NCBI GenBank assembly: GCA_023228995.1 | Contig: JALOAD010000013.1 | Coordinates: 6,342-70,341 of the forward strand | Reading direction: 5' to 3' | Source: Candidatus Muiribacterium halophilum | Lineage (GTDB): Bacteria > Muiribacteriota > Muiribacteriia > Muiribacteriales > Muiribacteriaceae | DNA length: 64,000 nucleotides | Shown here: positions 50,501 to 58,224 of the stretch, one piece after another | Layout of the letters: each line of letters opens with the position of its first letter | Numbering within the stretch: the stretch's first letter is position 1 | Translations under genes and position numbers: made by a program | Notes under the pieces: generated by a model | The model's database searches: none | What the model was told of the DNA's origin: nothing | Seen by the model: only the letters and a program-made list of their open reading frames with translations

Positions 50501-50786
50501 TTAATTATTTAAAAGTATATTATAACAATATCTAAATGTTTTACATTTTATCATTTTAATTAATAAAGTGATTTTCTTATCTCTATATTCTTGCTCATTA
50601 TAAATAAAATAACATGTTTCATTTATAGATGAAGTTTCTATAAAATCAACTCTAACAATTATTTTTTACTATAACATCATCTTTTTTAAGAATTAATAAA
50701 ATATTATCCATCTTAATTTGATATACATTATCATTAGATATTATATATATATTGTTTCGTATTAATTTTTCAGTTGTAACTTTAAT
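50501..50786 (-). pseudogene. broken small gene (frameshift, start lost)
   Basis: The minus strand reads KVTTEKLIRNNIYIISNDN...ILKKDDVIVK, then a one-base shift in an A run near 50664 gives IIVRVDFIETSSINETCYFI and runs to a stop at 50501. No ATG begins the frame; ATT at 50786 stands where a start would fit. The reconstruction is about 95 residues. No family is recognised. Confidence 0.5.
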
Positions 50787-50807
50787 GGAATAAAATTAGA
50801 TTAATAT

Positions 50808-51161
50808 TTAAGATATTTTATCATCCTTGATAAAATATACATTTTTATTATCTTTTCTTTCTTTTTTATCACATAACATATTACCACAATAATCAAATTG
50901 TTCAAAATAACAAAAATCACATTTGTTGCTATTTCCATTATACTCAACTACTTTAAGTTTTATTTCTACAATTGAATCTACTTCACCATAAATGGAATCA
51001 TCATGTAACCAATCAAGGAATTTTTGAGTTGTAATTTGTATATTTTCCTCACTATTAAGATCTATATTTAGATCATATAAATCCAAAACACCTTCTAATA
51101 CATCATTTGGATTTACATAATACTCTTGTAAGTATTCATTAATTTGTTGTTGATTTTTCAT
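50808..51161 (-). CDS. hypothetical Cys-containing protein (117 aa)
   Basis: An acidic N-terminal part is followed by a C-terminal cluster CDFCYFEQFDYCGNMLC (four Cys) that may bind zinc or an iron-sulfur cluster. It lies in the replication block transcript. No family is recognised. Confidence 0.5.
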   Translation of the reverse strand: MKNQQQINEYLQEYYVNPNDVLEGVLDLYDLNIDLNSEENIQITTQKFLDWLHDDSIYGEVDSIVEIKLKVVEYNGNSNKCDFCYFEQFDYCGNMLCDKKERKDNKNVYFIKDDKIS

Positions 51162-51165
51162 AATA

Positions 51166-51243
51166 TTATATTTTACTTTTATTTCTTATTTCCTCAAATG
51201 TGTATTCTTTAGTAATAATTCCATTTAAGAACAGTTTTACCAT
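51166..51243 (-). CDS. very small protein (25 aa)
   Basis: The frame MVKLFLNGIITKEYTFEEI... ends 5 bases before the next gene on the minus strand. Its sequence looks like a compact strand-helix element rather than random AT-rich DNA, and it fills an otherwise empty gap of 86 bases. Confidence 0.4.
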   Translation of the reverse strand: MVKLFLNGIITKEYTFEEIRNKSKI

Positions 51244-51247
51244 CACA

Positions 51248-51556
51248 TTATAAATTATTAATTATTTCTCTTATTTTATCTTCTATTATTTTTAAATTTG
51301 ATTTTTTAGTTTTAATATCCAATTGTATTCTCCAATTTCTTATTACATCATCTTCATTTGGAACTTCTGTTGTAATTATATCAATATATTCATCAAAAAG
51401 TTCATTATTTATGATTTCTTCTGTATTAAGATTTAAGTCCGGTAATATTTGATATGTACCATCAACACTATCAAATATTGTACCCTTCGCCAATTTAACC
51501 TCTTTTGTTATTTGATTTATTATATCTTCTTTAAGTATAAATTTTTTATAAGTCAT
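51248..51556 (-). CDS. hypothetical protein (102 aa)
   Basis: A soluble protein with VKLAKGTIFDSVDGTYQIL in the middle, a beta-rich motif seen in other phage hypotheticals. It has its own host-type promoter 18 bases upstream of the ATG. Confidence 0.5.
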   Translation of the reverse strand: MTYKKFILKEDIINQITKEVKLAKGTIFDSVDGTYQILPDLNLNTEEIINNELFDEYIDIITTEVPNEDDVIRNWRIQLDIKTKKSNLKIIEDKIREIINNL

Positions 51557-51573
51557 ATGTAATATATATTATG

Positions 51574-51604
51574 CAAATATACAAATAAAATAGATACTAA
51601 CAAA
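51574..51604 (-). promoter_or_regulatory. Bacteroidetes-type promoter
   Basis: TTTG (51601-51604), 19 bases, TATATTTG (51574-51581) on the minus strand. Confidence 0.75.
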
Positions 51605-51634
51605 AAAATATCAAAATTAATTGAGATTTTATAT

Positions 51635-52135
51635 TTATCTTCTTAGATAGCCTAATAATTCTATCATATTTTTAATTGCATAACCAAGTGATTCGAGATT
51701 TTTTATACTTTCCATAAGGAAAGAGAGATAACTATCTATAATCTCTATTGTTCGCTCATTCTGAGCAAGATGAGCATCTATTAATAATCCTTTTTCAGTT
51801 AGATTAGTTTTAACTCCAAATCCAGTAGCATAGAAAATAAGTTTATCATATTTAATTTTTTTGATTTTAACACTTTCCCTACTTCTTTTATTCATAAAGA
51901 GTTTATTCTCTTCATTTAATTTTTGTTTGAATGTTAATGAAAATGCTTGTGCATCTAATATTTTAGTTGGATTTTTCGGATCTTCTAAATCATTAGCGAT
52001 TTGAAGAACATCAAATATGGGTTCAAGTTCTTTATTCCATTGTTCTCTTTTATTAGTGAAGAAATCTTCCAATCTATCATTTGTTTCACTTAATTTATCA
52101 ATACGTTCTATTTCTAATGGGTTATATAAGTCCAT
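51635..52135 (-). CDS. UvsY-like recombination mediator
   Basis: A 166-residue helical protein. RESVKIKKIKYDKLIFYATG (about 86-105) resembles the basic DNA-binding region of T4 UvsY. The C-terminal SYLSFLMESIKNLESLGYAI matches UvsY's oligomerisation helix, which ends in GFAIKH. UvsY loads UvsX recombinase onto gp32-coated ssDNA. It sits near polymerase and clamp genes, and UvsW is encoded elsewhere in the window. UvsX itself is not here. Confidence 0.6.
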   Translation of the reverse strand: MDLYNPLEIERIDKLSETNDRLEDFFTNKREQWNKELEPIFDVLQIANDLEDPKNPTKILDAQAFSLTFKQKLNEENKLFMNKRSRESVKIKKIKYDKLIFYATGFGVKTNLTEKGLLIDAHLAQNERTIEIIDSYLSFLMESIKNLESLGYAIKNMIELLGYLRR

Positions 52136-52278
52136 ATTTTTAATTATTTTATAAGTTTGTTTAATTTAATTTACAATCTTCACTTAAAATTGTAATATTT
52201 TATCTGATTTTTTTATGTGAATTATATGGTATAAAAAATAAAAGTTTCAAAAAAACAATTTCAATGATTTATTATATT
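52136..52278 (-). other. intergenic, no feature seen
   Basis: AT-rich sequence without an open frame of note, a clear promoter box or a strong hairpin. Confidence 0.4.
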
Positions 52279-52839
52279 TTAATATTCATCATCCATATCT
52301 CTCACTTTTCTTTTACGTATTGGTTTTGATTTTCTATAACGTACTGGTTTTGATTTTATTTTATTTTTCTTTTCTTCAAATTCATCAGGATCTGGCAAAT
52401 ATTCTGTTAACAATTTAAGATTTGGTTCCAATTCATCTAATATAAAAGTTAAATTATCATTTTTAAATAATAATTTATCTAATTCACTATCATCTATGAT
52501 GTTAGCTAGTTTTCCCAAACTATCAATTATACTTAATAACTTACCTCTTATTTCAGATTCATATTTTTTACTCTCTTTAATATCTTTAAGATTTTTAGCT
52601 AATATTAATCTTCTATATAATTTAAGATCATTAGCATTAAGTCCTTGTATTCCTTTTTTAGACTTATTATTGTCTTTTTCTTTTAATTTGGATATTTCAG
52701 CATCAATCTCCTCAATTGTAATTTTTTCCCCTTCTTTTTTCCCAAAAGCTTTTCTTAAGGAGCCTTCATTTTTCAATGTATCTTGTATCCAGTTTTCTTT
52801 TTCTTCATTTATGGAGAAATCATTAAATTTTTGTATCAT
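52279..52839 (-). CDS. hypothetical protein with FNDFSINE leader and basic tail
   Basis: A 186-residue protein starting MIQKFNDFSINEE, similar to the N-terminal tag class. The centre is helical (LRKAFGKKEGEKITIEEIDA ... KLYRRLILAKNLK) and the end is basic (RYRKSKPIRKRKVRD). The tag plus basic tail suggest a DNA-binding protein packaged with the genome (inference). Confidence 0.5.
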   Translation of the reverse strand: MIQKFNDFSINEEKENWIQDTLKNEGSLRKAFGKKEGEKITIEEIDAEISKLKEKDNNKSKKGIQGLNANDLKLYRRLILAKNLKDIKESKKYESEIRGKLLSIIDSLGKLANIIDDSELDKLLFKNDNLTFILDELEPNLKLLTEYLPDPDEFEEKKNKIKSKPVRYRKSKPIRKRKVRDMDDEY

Positions 52840-52860
52840 GTTTTTTTATTTATTTTTATT

Positions 52861-53238
52861 TTAGAAATTATACTCATTCTTAAATAATCTATCTAAGATG
52901 TTTTGATATTCAGTGAATGCTGTTCTAATATCTTTTTTGATTGTTAATCTTTTCATAATCATTATGGACTTTATTCTACGTAAGAAACTTAATATATTAA
53001 GTTGATCTATAAATTCTTTAGTAAATTCAGCATTTAATTGATTTAATATACTTTCTATATCAATATTTTGAAAATTTTTATATTTTACTTTATTATCTTC
53101 AATGTAAATATTTTCCAAAATATATGTTCTATATTCTTTTAATCTATTCAATAGATTAAATTTAAGAGTCTCTAAATTAATTGGCTCTAAATCCTCTATT
53201 TTAATTTCATTAAATTGTTTATATTTTAATATTTTCAT
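52861..53238 (-). CDS. hypothetical protein with MKILKYKQFNE leader
   Basis: A 125-residue helical protein with the N-terminal tag-like start MKILKYKQFNEIK. It lies between two other probable late genes in the same direction. Function is unknown. Confidence 0.5.
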   Translation of the reverse strand: MKILKYKQFNEIKIEDLEPINLETLKFNLLNRLKEYRTYILENIYIEDNKVKYKNFQNIDIESILNQLNAEFTKEFIDQLNILSFLRRIKSIMIMKRLTIKKDIRTAFTEYQNILDRLFKNEYNF

Positions 53239-53243
53239 ATCAT

Positions 53244-54152
53244 TTATAATTTTTTATCAAAAAGATATAACTTAAATATTTTATTACCTTTTATAGTTTT
53301 AATTTTTTTAAGTGAACTTCCCATAATTGAATCTAATACCTTAAACACTCCCAAGGTAACATTATTTTCATCTATTAATTTTATAGTATTACCAGGTTGT
53401 CCCATTGCTCCACTTAATGCTATATAATTATTGCCATATAAACTTTTAAGAAATGTTATTTTAGCAATGGCTACATTTTTTATATTATTTATATAAGCAT
53501 TATCCATCGGTTTGATAAGATCTAACTCTGAATTTGTATTATTTGCTTTAATGGTTACAAATTTTCTATTTTCATCTCCTAATGAGATTTCATCTCTACT
53601 TTGGATTTTATCTAATTTAATTAAATTTCTTTGATTTCTACGAATTTCATTAAAATCAGCTTTAGCTATTATACCACCCCTCATGCCTTTATCATTCATA
53701 TTATAACCATTTGGTGCTAATCTGATAAAAGATCCAGTGAAAGTTATTGACATAATTCTATCTGCTCTGAATAATCTCCATATTTTCTTAATATGTCTTT
53801 TATTAGAAACAGACCAACCACTTAAATGCCAAGCTCTTAATAATGGTTTTCCTATAGCACTTCTACCTGCTACAACAAATGCTACTGCTCTTGAGTGTCC
53901 ACTAAAATGCTTATCTTCAGCACCTTTATAATCTATAAGGAATATCATTCCATATTTTATAGCTTTAATTGCTATATCTGGAGTATATTTAATAGGTTCA
54001 TTAATAGGTATATTAGCTAATTCAGGGATGTTTGCTAAATTAGTTTTACTTCTATATTCATTATCCTCAACCAATTCATATTTTTCTTTTATTACATATT
54101 CAACTGGTTTTGTATTATAATAATCTTTAATTTGTTGTAAAGTAGTTATCAT
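53244..54152 (-). CDS. WYL-like domain protein
   Basis: A 302-residue protein. The region from about 60 to 165 (AIKAIKYGMIFLIDYKG, then LLRAWHLSGWSVS and WRLFRADRI) resembles WYL domains, which bind nucleotides or ssDNA and often regulate. No helix-turn-helix is visible at the N terminus. The C-terminal half is unassigned. A late-type motif is 5 bases upstream. Confidence 0.4.
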   Translation of the reverse strand: MITTLQQIKDYYNTKPVEYVIKEKYELVEDNEYRSKTNLANIPELANIPINEPIKYTPDIAIKAIKYGMIFLIDYKGAEDKHFSGHSRAVAFVVAGRSAIGKPLLRAWHLSGWSVSNKRHIKKIWRLFRADRIMSITFTGSFIRLAPNGYNMNDKGMRGGIIAKADFNEIRRNQRNLIKLDKIQSRDEISLGDENRKFVTIKANNTNSELDLIKPMDNAYINNIKNVAIAKITFLKSLYGNNYIALSGAMGQPGNTIKLIDENNVTLGVFKVLDSIMGSSLKKIKTIKGNKIFKLYLFDKKL

Positions 54153-54156
54153 GCTA

Positions 54157-54167
54157 TTATATATTAA
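54157..54167 (-). promoter_or_regulatory. late-type motif TTAATATATAA
   Basis: Minus-strand copy 5 bases before the ATG of the WYL-like gene. Confidence 0.5.
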
Positions 54168-54178
54168 TTATTTTTATG

Positions 54179-54212
54179 AAAAAAGCGATAAATAAAATTA
54201 TTTATCGCTTCA
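54179..54212 (-). terminator. rho-independent terminator
   Basis: Stem AAGCGATAAATA / TATTTATCGCTT and a minus-strand T run, ending the lipoprotein transcript. Confidence 0.8.
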
Positions 54213-54232
54213 ACAATATTTTATATATTGTT

Positions 54233-54367
54233 TTATTGAACTGATGTTTCAATAGGTGTTTCTACTACAGTTTCTGTAGTTGTTTCTGTAGTTGTTTCTG
54301 TTTTTCCACCACATGCAATCATTGTCATTGTTGTTGCTACTAAAAGCACTAAAAGAATTTTCTTCAT
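54233..54367 (-). CDS. small lipoprotein (44 aa)
   Basis: MKKILLVLLVATTMTMIACG is a lipoprotein signal peptide with the lipid-modified Cys followed by GGK. The mature part is a short Thr/Glu repeat (TETTTETTTETVVE). It resembles entericidin-like small lipoproteins and could be a spanin subunit or an envelope modifier. It is a single-gene transcript ending at a strong terminator. Confidence 0.7.
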   Translation of the reverse strand: MKKILLVLLVATTMTMIACGGKTETTTETTTETVVETPIETSVQ

Positions 54368-54436
54368 TTTTATTTTATTTTTTTGTTTAATGTTATATTA
54401 TCTAATTAAAAAAAGTTTTTATTTTGATTAAAAATA

Positions 54437-54450
54437 TTAATATATATAAA
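54437..54450 (+). promoter_or_regulatory. late-type motif TTAATATATATAAA
   Basis: A variant with one extra TA, 12 bases before the ATG at 54463. Confidence 0.4.
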
Positions 54451-54462
54451 TAAAAAGTTTTT

Positions 54463-55170
54463 ATGTCAATTATTAATAGAGAGGAAGCTAATAAATATTA
54501 TAAATTAATAAATGAATTAGTTGATGAATATATAATTAAGTGGAAAATTAGACCTTCAAACTTGAAAAAATATCTAAAACCTAATTCAGATCGTTTTAAT
54601 AAGTTTCTACAAATAAATCAATTACATAATATTAAAGGAGCTAATATCATATTAACTGATATAATAGAAGATAGATATAATATGGAAAAAGATGGAGTTA
54701 TGACTTTTGAAAATTTCAAAATATTTGAATCAGAAGATTTTAAGATTACAACAATAAACCAATGTTTATATAAAGGAATTGAAGCTGCTACTAATCAAAT
54801 GGAAAAAGTATTAGCTGATTATTATGATGTTAATTTAGGTGATATTGATATAATTGATCCAGAACGACATATGTTTAAGTTAAATAATTGGGAAAATAAA
54901 AACATTGGAATTATAATATATTCTGAAGAAGATATACAATTGATTAAATCAAATGTATCAGAACTATTATTTAATGAATTATTAAATAAAAATGTTGAGT
55001 TAAATACTATATCAATTGATTTAAGTGATTTAATAGATAAAACCAATTTTAATGATAAAATAGAGAAAATATTAAATAAAGAAAAAATGATAAATATTAT
55101 ATCAAAATGCTTAAATCAATTTGAATTTAAGAATAGTTTTAATAATTATTATATTTGGACTTTAGAATAA
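54463..55170 (+). CDS. conserved-looking hypothetical protein (235 aa)
   Basis: An acidic protein with KIRPSNLKKYLKPNSDRFNK (about 27-46) and DIIEDRYNMEKDGVMTFENF. It precedes the endolysin on the same strand. The pattern looks like a virion or assembly protein, but no family is recognised. Confidence 0.5.
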   Translation: MSIINREEANKYYKLINELVDEYIIKWKIRPSNLKKYLKPNSDRFNKFLQINQLHNIKGANIILTDIIEDRYNMEKDGVMTFENFKIFESEDFKITTINQCLYKGIEAATNQMEKVLADYYDVNLGDIDIIDPERHMFKLNNWENKNIGIIIYSEEDIQLIKSNVSELLFNELLNKNVELNTISIDLSDLIDKTNFNDKIEKILNKEKMINIISKCLNQFEFKNSFNNYYIWTLE

Positions 55171-55179
55171 TCAGTAAAA

Positions 55180-55208
55180 TGAAAAAGATGCGACATCATG
55201 ATATATAC
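55180..55208. repeat. GATGCGACATCATGATATAT repeat, copy 2
   Basis: Shares AAAATGAAAAAGATGCGACA and the following bases with copy 1 at 21424, and the downstream ATATATACTTT with copy 3. Confidence 0.8.
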
Positions 55209-55234
55209 TTTTTATAATTTTATAATTAAATCTA

Positions 55235-55263
55235 AAAAGATGCGACATCATGATATATACTTT
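55235..55263. repeat. GATGCGACATCATGATATAT repeat, copy 3
   Basis: Direct repeat of copy 2 at a spacing of 57 bases, ending about 20 bases before the endolysin ATG. Confidence 0.8.
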
Positions 55264-55282
55264 ATAAAAATAAAATATTTTT

Positions 55283-56101
55283 ATGTTAAAATTGAATTCA
55301 AGAGGTGAAGAAGTTAAACAACTTCAAATTAAATTAGGATTAAAACCAGATGGAATATTTGGTACAATTACAGAAAGTAAAGTTAAGGAATGGCAATCTC
55401 AAAATGGATTAGTTGCAGATGGTATAGTGGGTGAAAAAACATGGAGAATGTTATTCGGGGGTGTACCCAACAACCCCCAGATCAATCTTGATAAATTAAA
55501 AGGTTATATATCTGATGATGTTATTAATGAATTATCAGGTATTATAGAAAAATATAAATTAAATAAAATTCAAGTTGCTCATTTTCTATCTCAGTGTTCA
55601 CATGAAAGTGGTAATTTTAAGGTAGTTAGAGAAAATCTTAATTATTCTACCAATAGAATGTTAGAGATATTTAAGTATGATTTTGATATTAATAAAGATG
55701 CTGTGTTATCTACCAGTGAAAAAAAGAAAGCAGATTTATTAAAAGGATCTCCTGAAAAAATTGCTAATTTTGTTTATTCTAATCAAAATGGTAATGGTGA
55801 TGAAAATTCTGGTGATGGATGGAAATATAGAGGTAGGGGTTATATTCAATTAACAGGTCGTAGTAATTATGAGGCTTTTGATAAAGTAGTTGAGGATGAT
55901 ATTATATCAAACCCTGATTTAGTAGCCACTAAATATCCATTAGAATCTGCTGCTTTTTTCTTTGAGAAAAATAAATTATGGAATATTTGTGTATCTGATA
56001 CAACAGATACCATTAAAAAACTAACAAAAAAAATTAATGGTGGATATAATGGCTTAAATGATAGGATTAAAAAGTTTAATGAAATATATAATTTGTTATA
56101 A
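55283..56101 (+). CDS. endolysin: peptidoglycan-binding plus GH19-type lysozyme
   Basis: A 272-residue endolysin. Residues 1-60 are a PG_binding_1 domain (GEEVKQLQIKLGLKPDGIFG ... VADGIVGEKTWR). Residues 80-270 are a GH19-type muramidase: AHFLSQCSHESGNF carries the catalytic Glu and YRGRGYIQLTGRSNYEAF the substrate site. No signal peptide, so release would need a holin. Two copies of a repeated element precede it. Confidence 0.88.
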   Translation: MLKLNSRGEEVKQLQIKLGLKPDGIFGTITESKVKEWQSQNGLVADGIVGEKTWRMLFGGVPNNPQINLDKLKGYISDDVINELSGIIEKYKLNKIQVAHFLSQCSHESGNFKVVRENLNYSTNRMLEIFKYDFDINKDAVLSTSEKKKADLLKGSPEKIANFVYSNQNGNGDENSGDGWKYRGRGYIQLTGRSNYEAFDKVVEDDIISNPDLVATKYPLESAAFFFEKNKLWNICVSDTTDTIKKLTKKINGGYNGLNDRIKKFNEIYNLL

Positions 56102-56103
56102 AT

Positions 56104-56133
56104 AAAAAGGAGATATATAAAATCTCCTTTTTT
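56104..56133. terminator. bidirectional terminator
   Basis: Stem AAAAGGAGAT / ATCTCCTTTT between convergent genes. Confidence 0.8.
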
Positions 56134-56347
56134 AATAATAATTAAATTGATGGTTAAATCTTTCTTTGATGAATTTATTTATTATATGGCATTTTTCATA
56201 TTCTTCTAAATTCTCAAAATATTTTAGTGTTTCTAATAAATATTCTTTTTTATATGGATTTAGATTAATATCATAAGGTATATTTTCCTTTATCCTTTCA
56301 TATATAATATTCATTACATAGTTTTTAGGTGTTAATTTTATAGACAT
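56132..56347 (-). CDS. hypothetical protein (71 aa)
   Basis: A small Tyr/Asn/Lys-rich helical protein. It is one base downstream of 56349-56957 and belongs to its operon. No family is recognised. Confidence 0.45.
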   Translation of the reverse strand: MSIKLTPKNYVMNIIYERIKENIPYDINLNPYKKEYLLETLKYFENLEEYEKCHIINKFIKERFNHQFNYY

Positions 56348-56348
56348 A

Positions 56349-56957
56349 TTATTCTTTTTTAATATTTTTCAAAAATTCTTTTTCATAATAAGAAAGATTA
56401 TTATAACCTATCTTATTTATTTTATCTAAAATATCATTTAAGTTGTATTCATGTTTAATATTTTGAGATTCTGATTCATTCACTATATCATTAATATAAG
56501 GATTTGAATTATTAAAATCTGATAATATTTTATTATATAACTCTGCCGATCTAATATCATACTCATTTTTATTAAAAATCATACCATTTATTTCAATAGT
56601 ATTATTTATATCTAATTTATAATCAGATATAATTTTTTGTCGTATTTTATTAGTTAAATCTAAATCTATTAATTTAGAATCAAATAAAGTAACATCATTT
56701 TGAAGTATAAATATATCAGATTTATTCAAGTATATAATTATTTCAACTTTACCACAATTAGCCAAATTAGTATTTAATATGATTAAATCATCTATTCTAT
56801 TATTAAATATCACCATATTATTAATTAGATTATCATATAATTCATTATATACTTTTTTTATTTCATGGAGATTAGATTTTCTAATAAAATAATTTTTAAT
56901 GATAATAATTAAATACATGATTAAACAACCTGTTAAAAAATAAATTAAATTTAACAT
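56349..56957 (-). CDS. membrane-anchored protein with DUF6576-like tail
   Basis: A 202-residue protein with an N-terminal transmembrane segment (about residues 3-22), a polar middle and the tail LNDILDKINKIGYNNLSYYE followed by KEFLKNIKKE. The tail resembles the DUF6576 motif in 46496-46984. It overlaps the nucleotidyltransferase gene by 7 bases. Confidence 0.5.
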   Translation of the reverse strand: MLNLIYFLTGCLIMYLIIIIKNYFIRKSNLHEIKKVYNELYDNLINNMVIFNNRIDDLIILNTNLANCGKVEIIIYLNKSDIFILQNDVTLFDSKLIDLDLTNKIRQKIISDYKLDINNTIEINGMIFNKNEYDIRSAELYNKILSDFNNSNPYINDIVNESESQNIKHEYNLNDILDKINKIGYNNLSYYEKEFLKNIKKE

Positions 56958-58132
56958 TTATAAATTTCCTTTCTTATTTTAATTAATAAATCATTTAATA
57001 ATTCAGGATCAACTTTTTCTGGAAGATTAGAATTTTCAAATAATTGTTTAATCACATGAATTTCATTTTCAACATTATCTAAAATACTTTGTAAATCTAC
57101 TTCACCTTTTCTAATTTTAATTAATTCAGATGCATTAGGTCTTCTAACTATGATTCCTTTTCCTTCAGCCATCTCATGTGCCATTTGTATAAGTCTTGTA
57201 CAATGTAACATATTTTTACCATCTATTCTTTGTCCATGTGTTTTAACATCAACCCATCTAGATGTATTTCTTTTTTCTAACCATTCTTCATAAGATTTAT
57301 AATCTTTACAATGTTGGGTATAAGCATCTTTATTATAAAAAATAGTACAAATTGGTTTTTCACCCATTGGGATACTAGAAAGTCTTAATTGATTTGATTC
57401 TGATACAGATTTTCCAATATCACTTTTTACTATACCTTTATAACCAAATCCCATGCTCAAATTTGCCTTTTTTCTGGCTTGTATTGCATTTTCTCTTTGT
57501 TCTTGTGGAATTTTATCACTGAAACAATTTGCAGCTTCTATATCATAAAAAACAGCATATACATCACGAGCATTTGGGATATTAACTACTCCACAAAACT
57601 TTTCATCATATTTTTTATTCCATGTTTTCCAATTGATGGTTTTTTCATTCTCTATTACATAACAGAAATCAAGAACATCTTTTCTGGTTATTTTATCTTC
57701 TTCCCAATTTTGTTTTTTATTCATGCCCTTAGCTTTTGAAATTTGTTCATATGCATAACCAACAAAAGAATTAGCACATAATTTAGTTACAAATTTTTCT
57801 TTATGTTCTAAAATTAGATCAAAAATAGGATGTTTGTAGATAATACAATCCTCTGGTGTATTAAGTAATTCTAAAATATTAGGGTTATTTGTTTGTAATA
57901 ATTGTAAGAATCTCTTAACTTCATAAAAAACTATATCATTTTTATTATCATTAATTTGTTCTTTATAATTAAAACCTAAAATATCATCAAGTGGTTGGAT
58001 AAATACACCTGCATAGTCTGTATCAGAAGTGGGTACATTAGTTCCGTATGCATGAGAACCTCTAATTACTATGTATAGAGGAGTTGAACCTGGAGATTGT
58101 TCTTCTATTAATTTTAATAATTCGTTTGTCAT
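56951..58132 (-). CDS. RlaP-like nucleotidyltransferase
   Basis: A 393-residue pol-beta-superfamily nucleotidyltransferase. The signature IRGSHAYGTNVPTSDTDYAG (about 23-42) holds the GS motif and catalytic Asp pair. Similar proteins occur with RNA ligase/repair genes and in many large phages. A TTG at 58150 opens the frame, but it lies in the -7 region of a promoter, so the ATG at 58132 is the start. Substrate unknown. Confidence 0.75.
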   Translation of the reverse strand: MTNELLKLIEEQSPGSTPLYIVIRGSHAYGTNVPTSDTDYAGVFIQPLDDILGFNYKEQINDNKNDIVFYEVKRFLQLLQTNNPNILELLNTPEDCIIYKHPIFDLILEHKEKFVTKLCANSFVGYAYEQISKAKGMNKKQNWEEDKITRKDVLDFCYVIENEKTINWKTWNKKYDEKFCGVVNIPNARDVYAVFYDIEAANCFSDKIPQEQRENAIQARKKANLSMGFGYKGIVKSDIGKSVSESNQLRLSSIPMGEKPICTIFYNKDAYTQHCKDYKSYEEWLEKRNTSRWVDVKTHGQRIDGKNMLHCTRLIQMAHEMAEGKGIIVRRPNASELIKIRKGEVDLQSILDNVENEIHVIKQLFENSNLPEKVDPELLNDLLIKIRKEIYKC

Positions 58133-58147
58133 TGTGTATATTTTTTG

Positions 58148-58179
58148 CAAAGATATAATGAAAAATTCAAATAACCAAA
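58148..58179 (-). promoter_or_regulatory. Bacteroidetes-type promoter
   Basis: TTTG (58176-58179), 20 bases, TATCTTTG (58148-58155) on the minus strand. Confidence 0.7.
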
Positions 58180-58195
58180 TAAAGAGTATGAAAAA

Positions 58196-58206
58196 TTAAT
58201 ATATAA
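58196..58206 (+). promoter_or_regulatory. late-type motif TTAATATATAA
   Basis: 18 bases before the ATG of the first tail-fibre gene. Confidence 0.5.
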
Positions 58207-58224
58207 TAAAAATAAAAATTAGAA

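Noticed and set aside
58132-58150. TTG start at 58150 for the nucleotidyltransferase
   Set aside because: It lies in the -7 box of a well-formed promoter, so it would not be transcribed in full; the ATG at 58132 fits.
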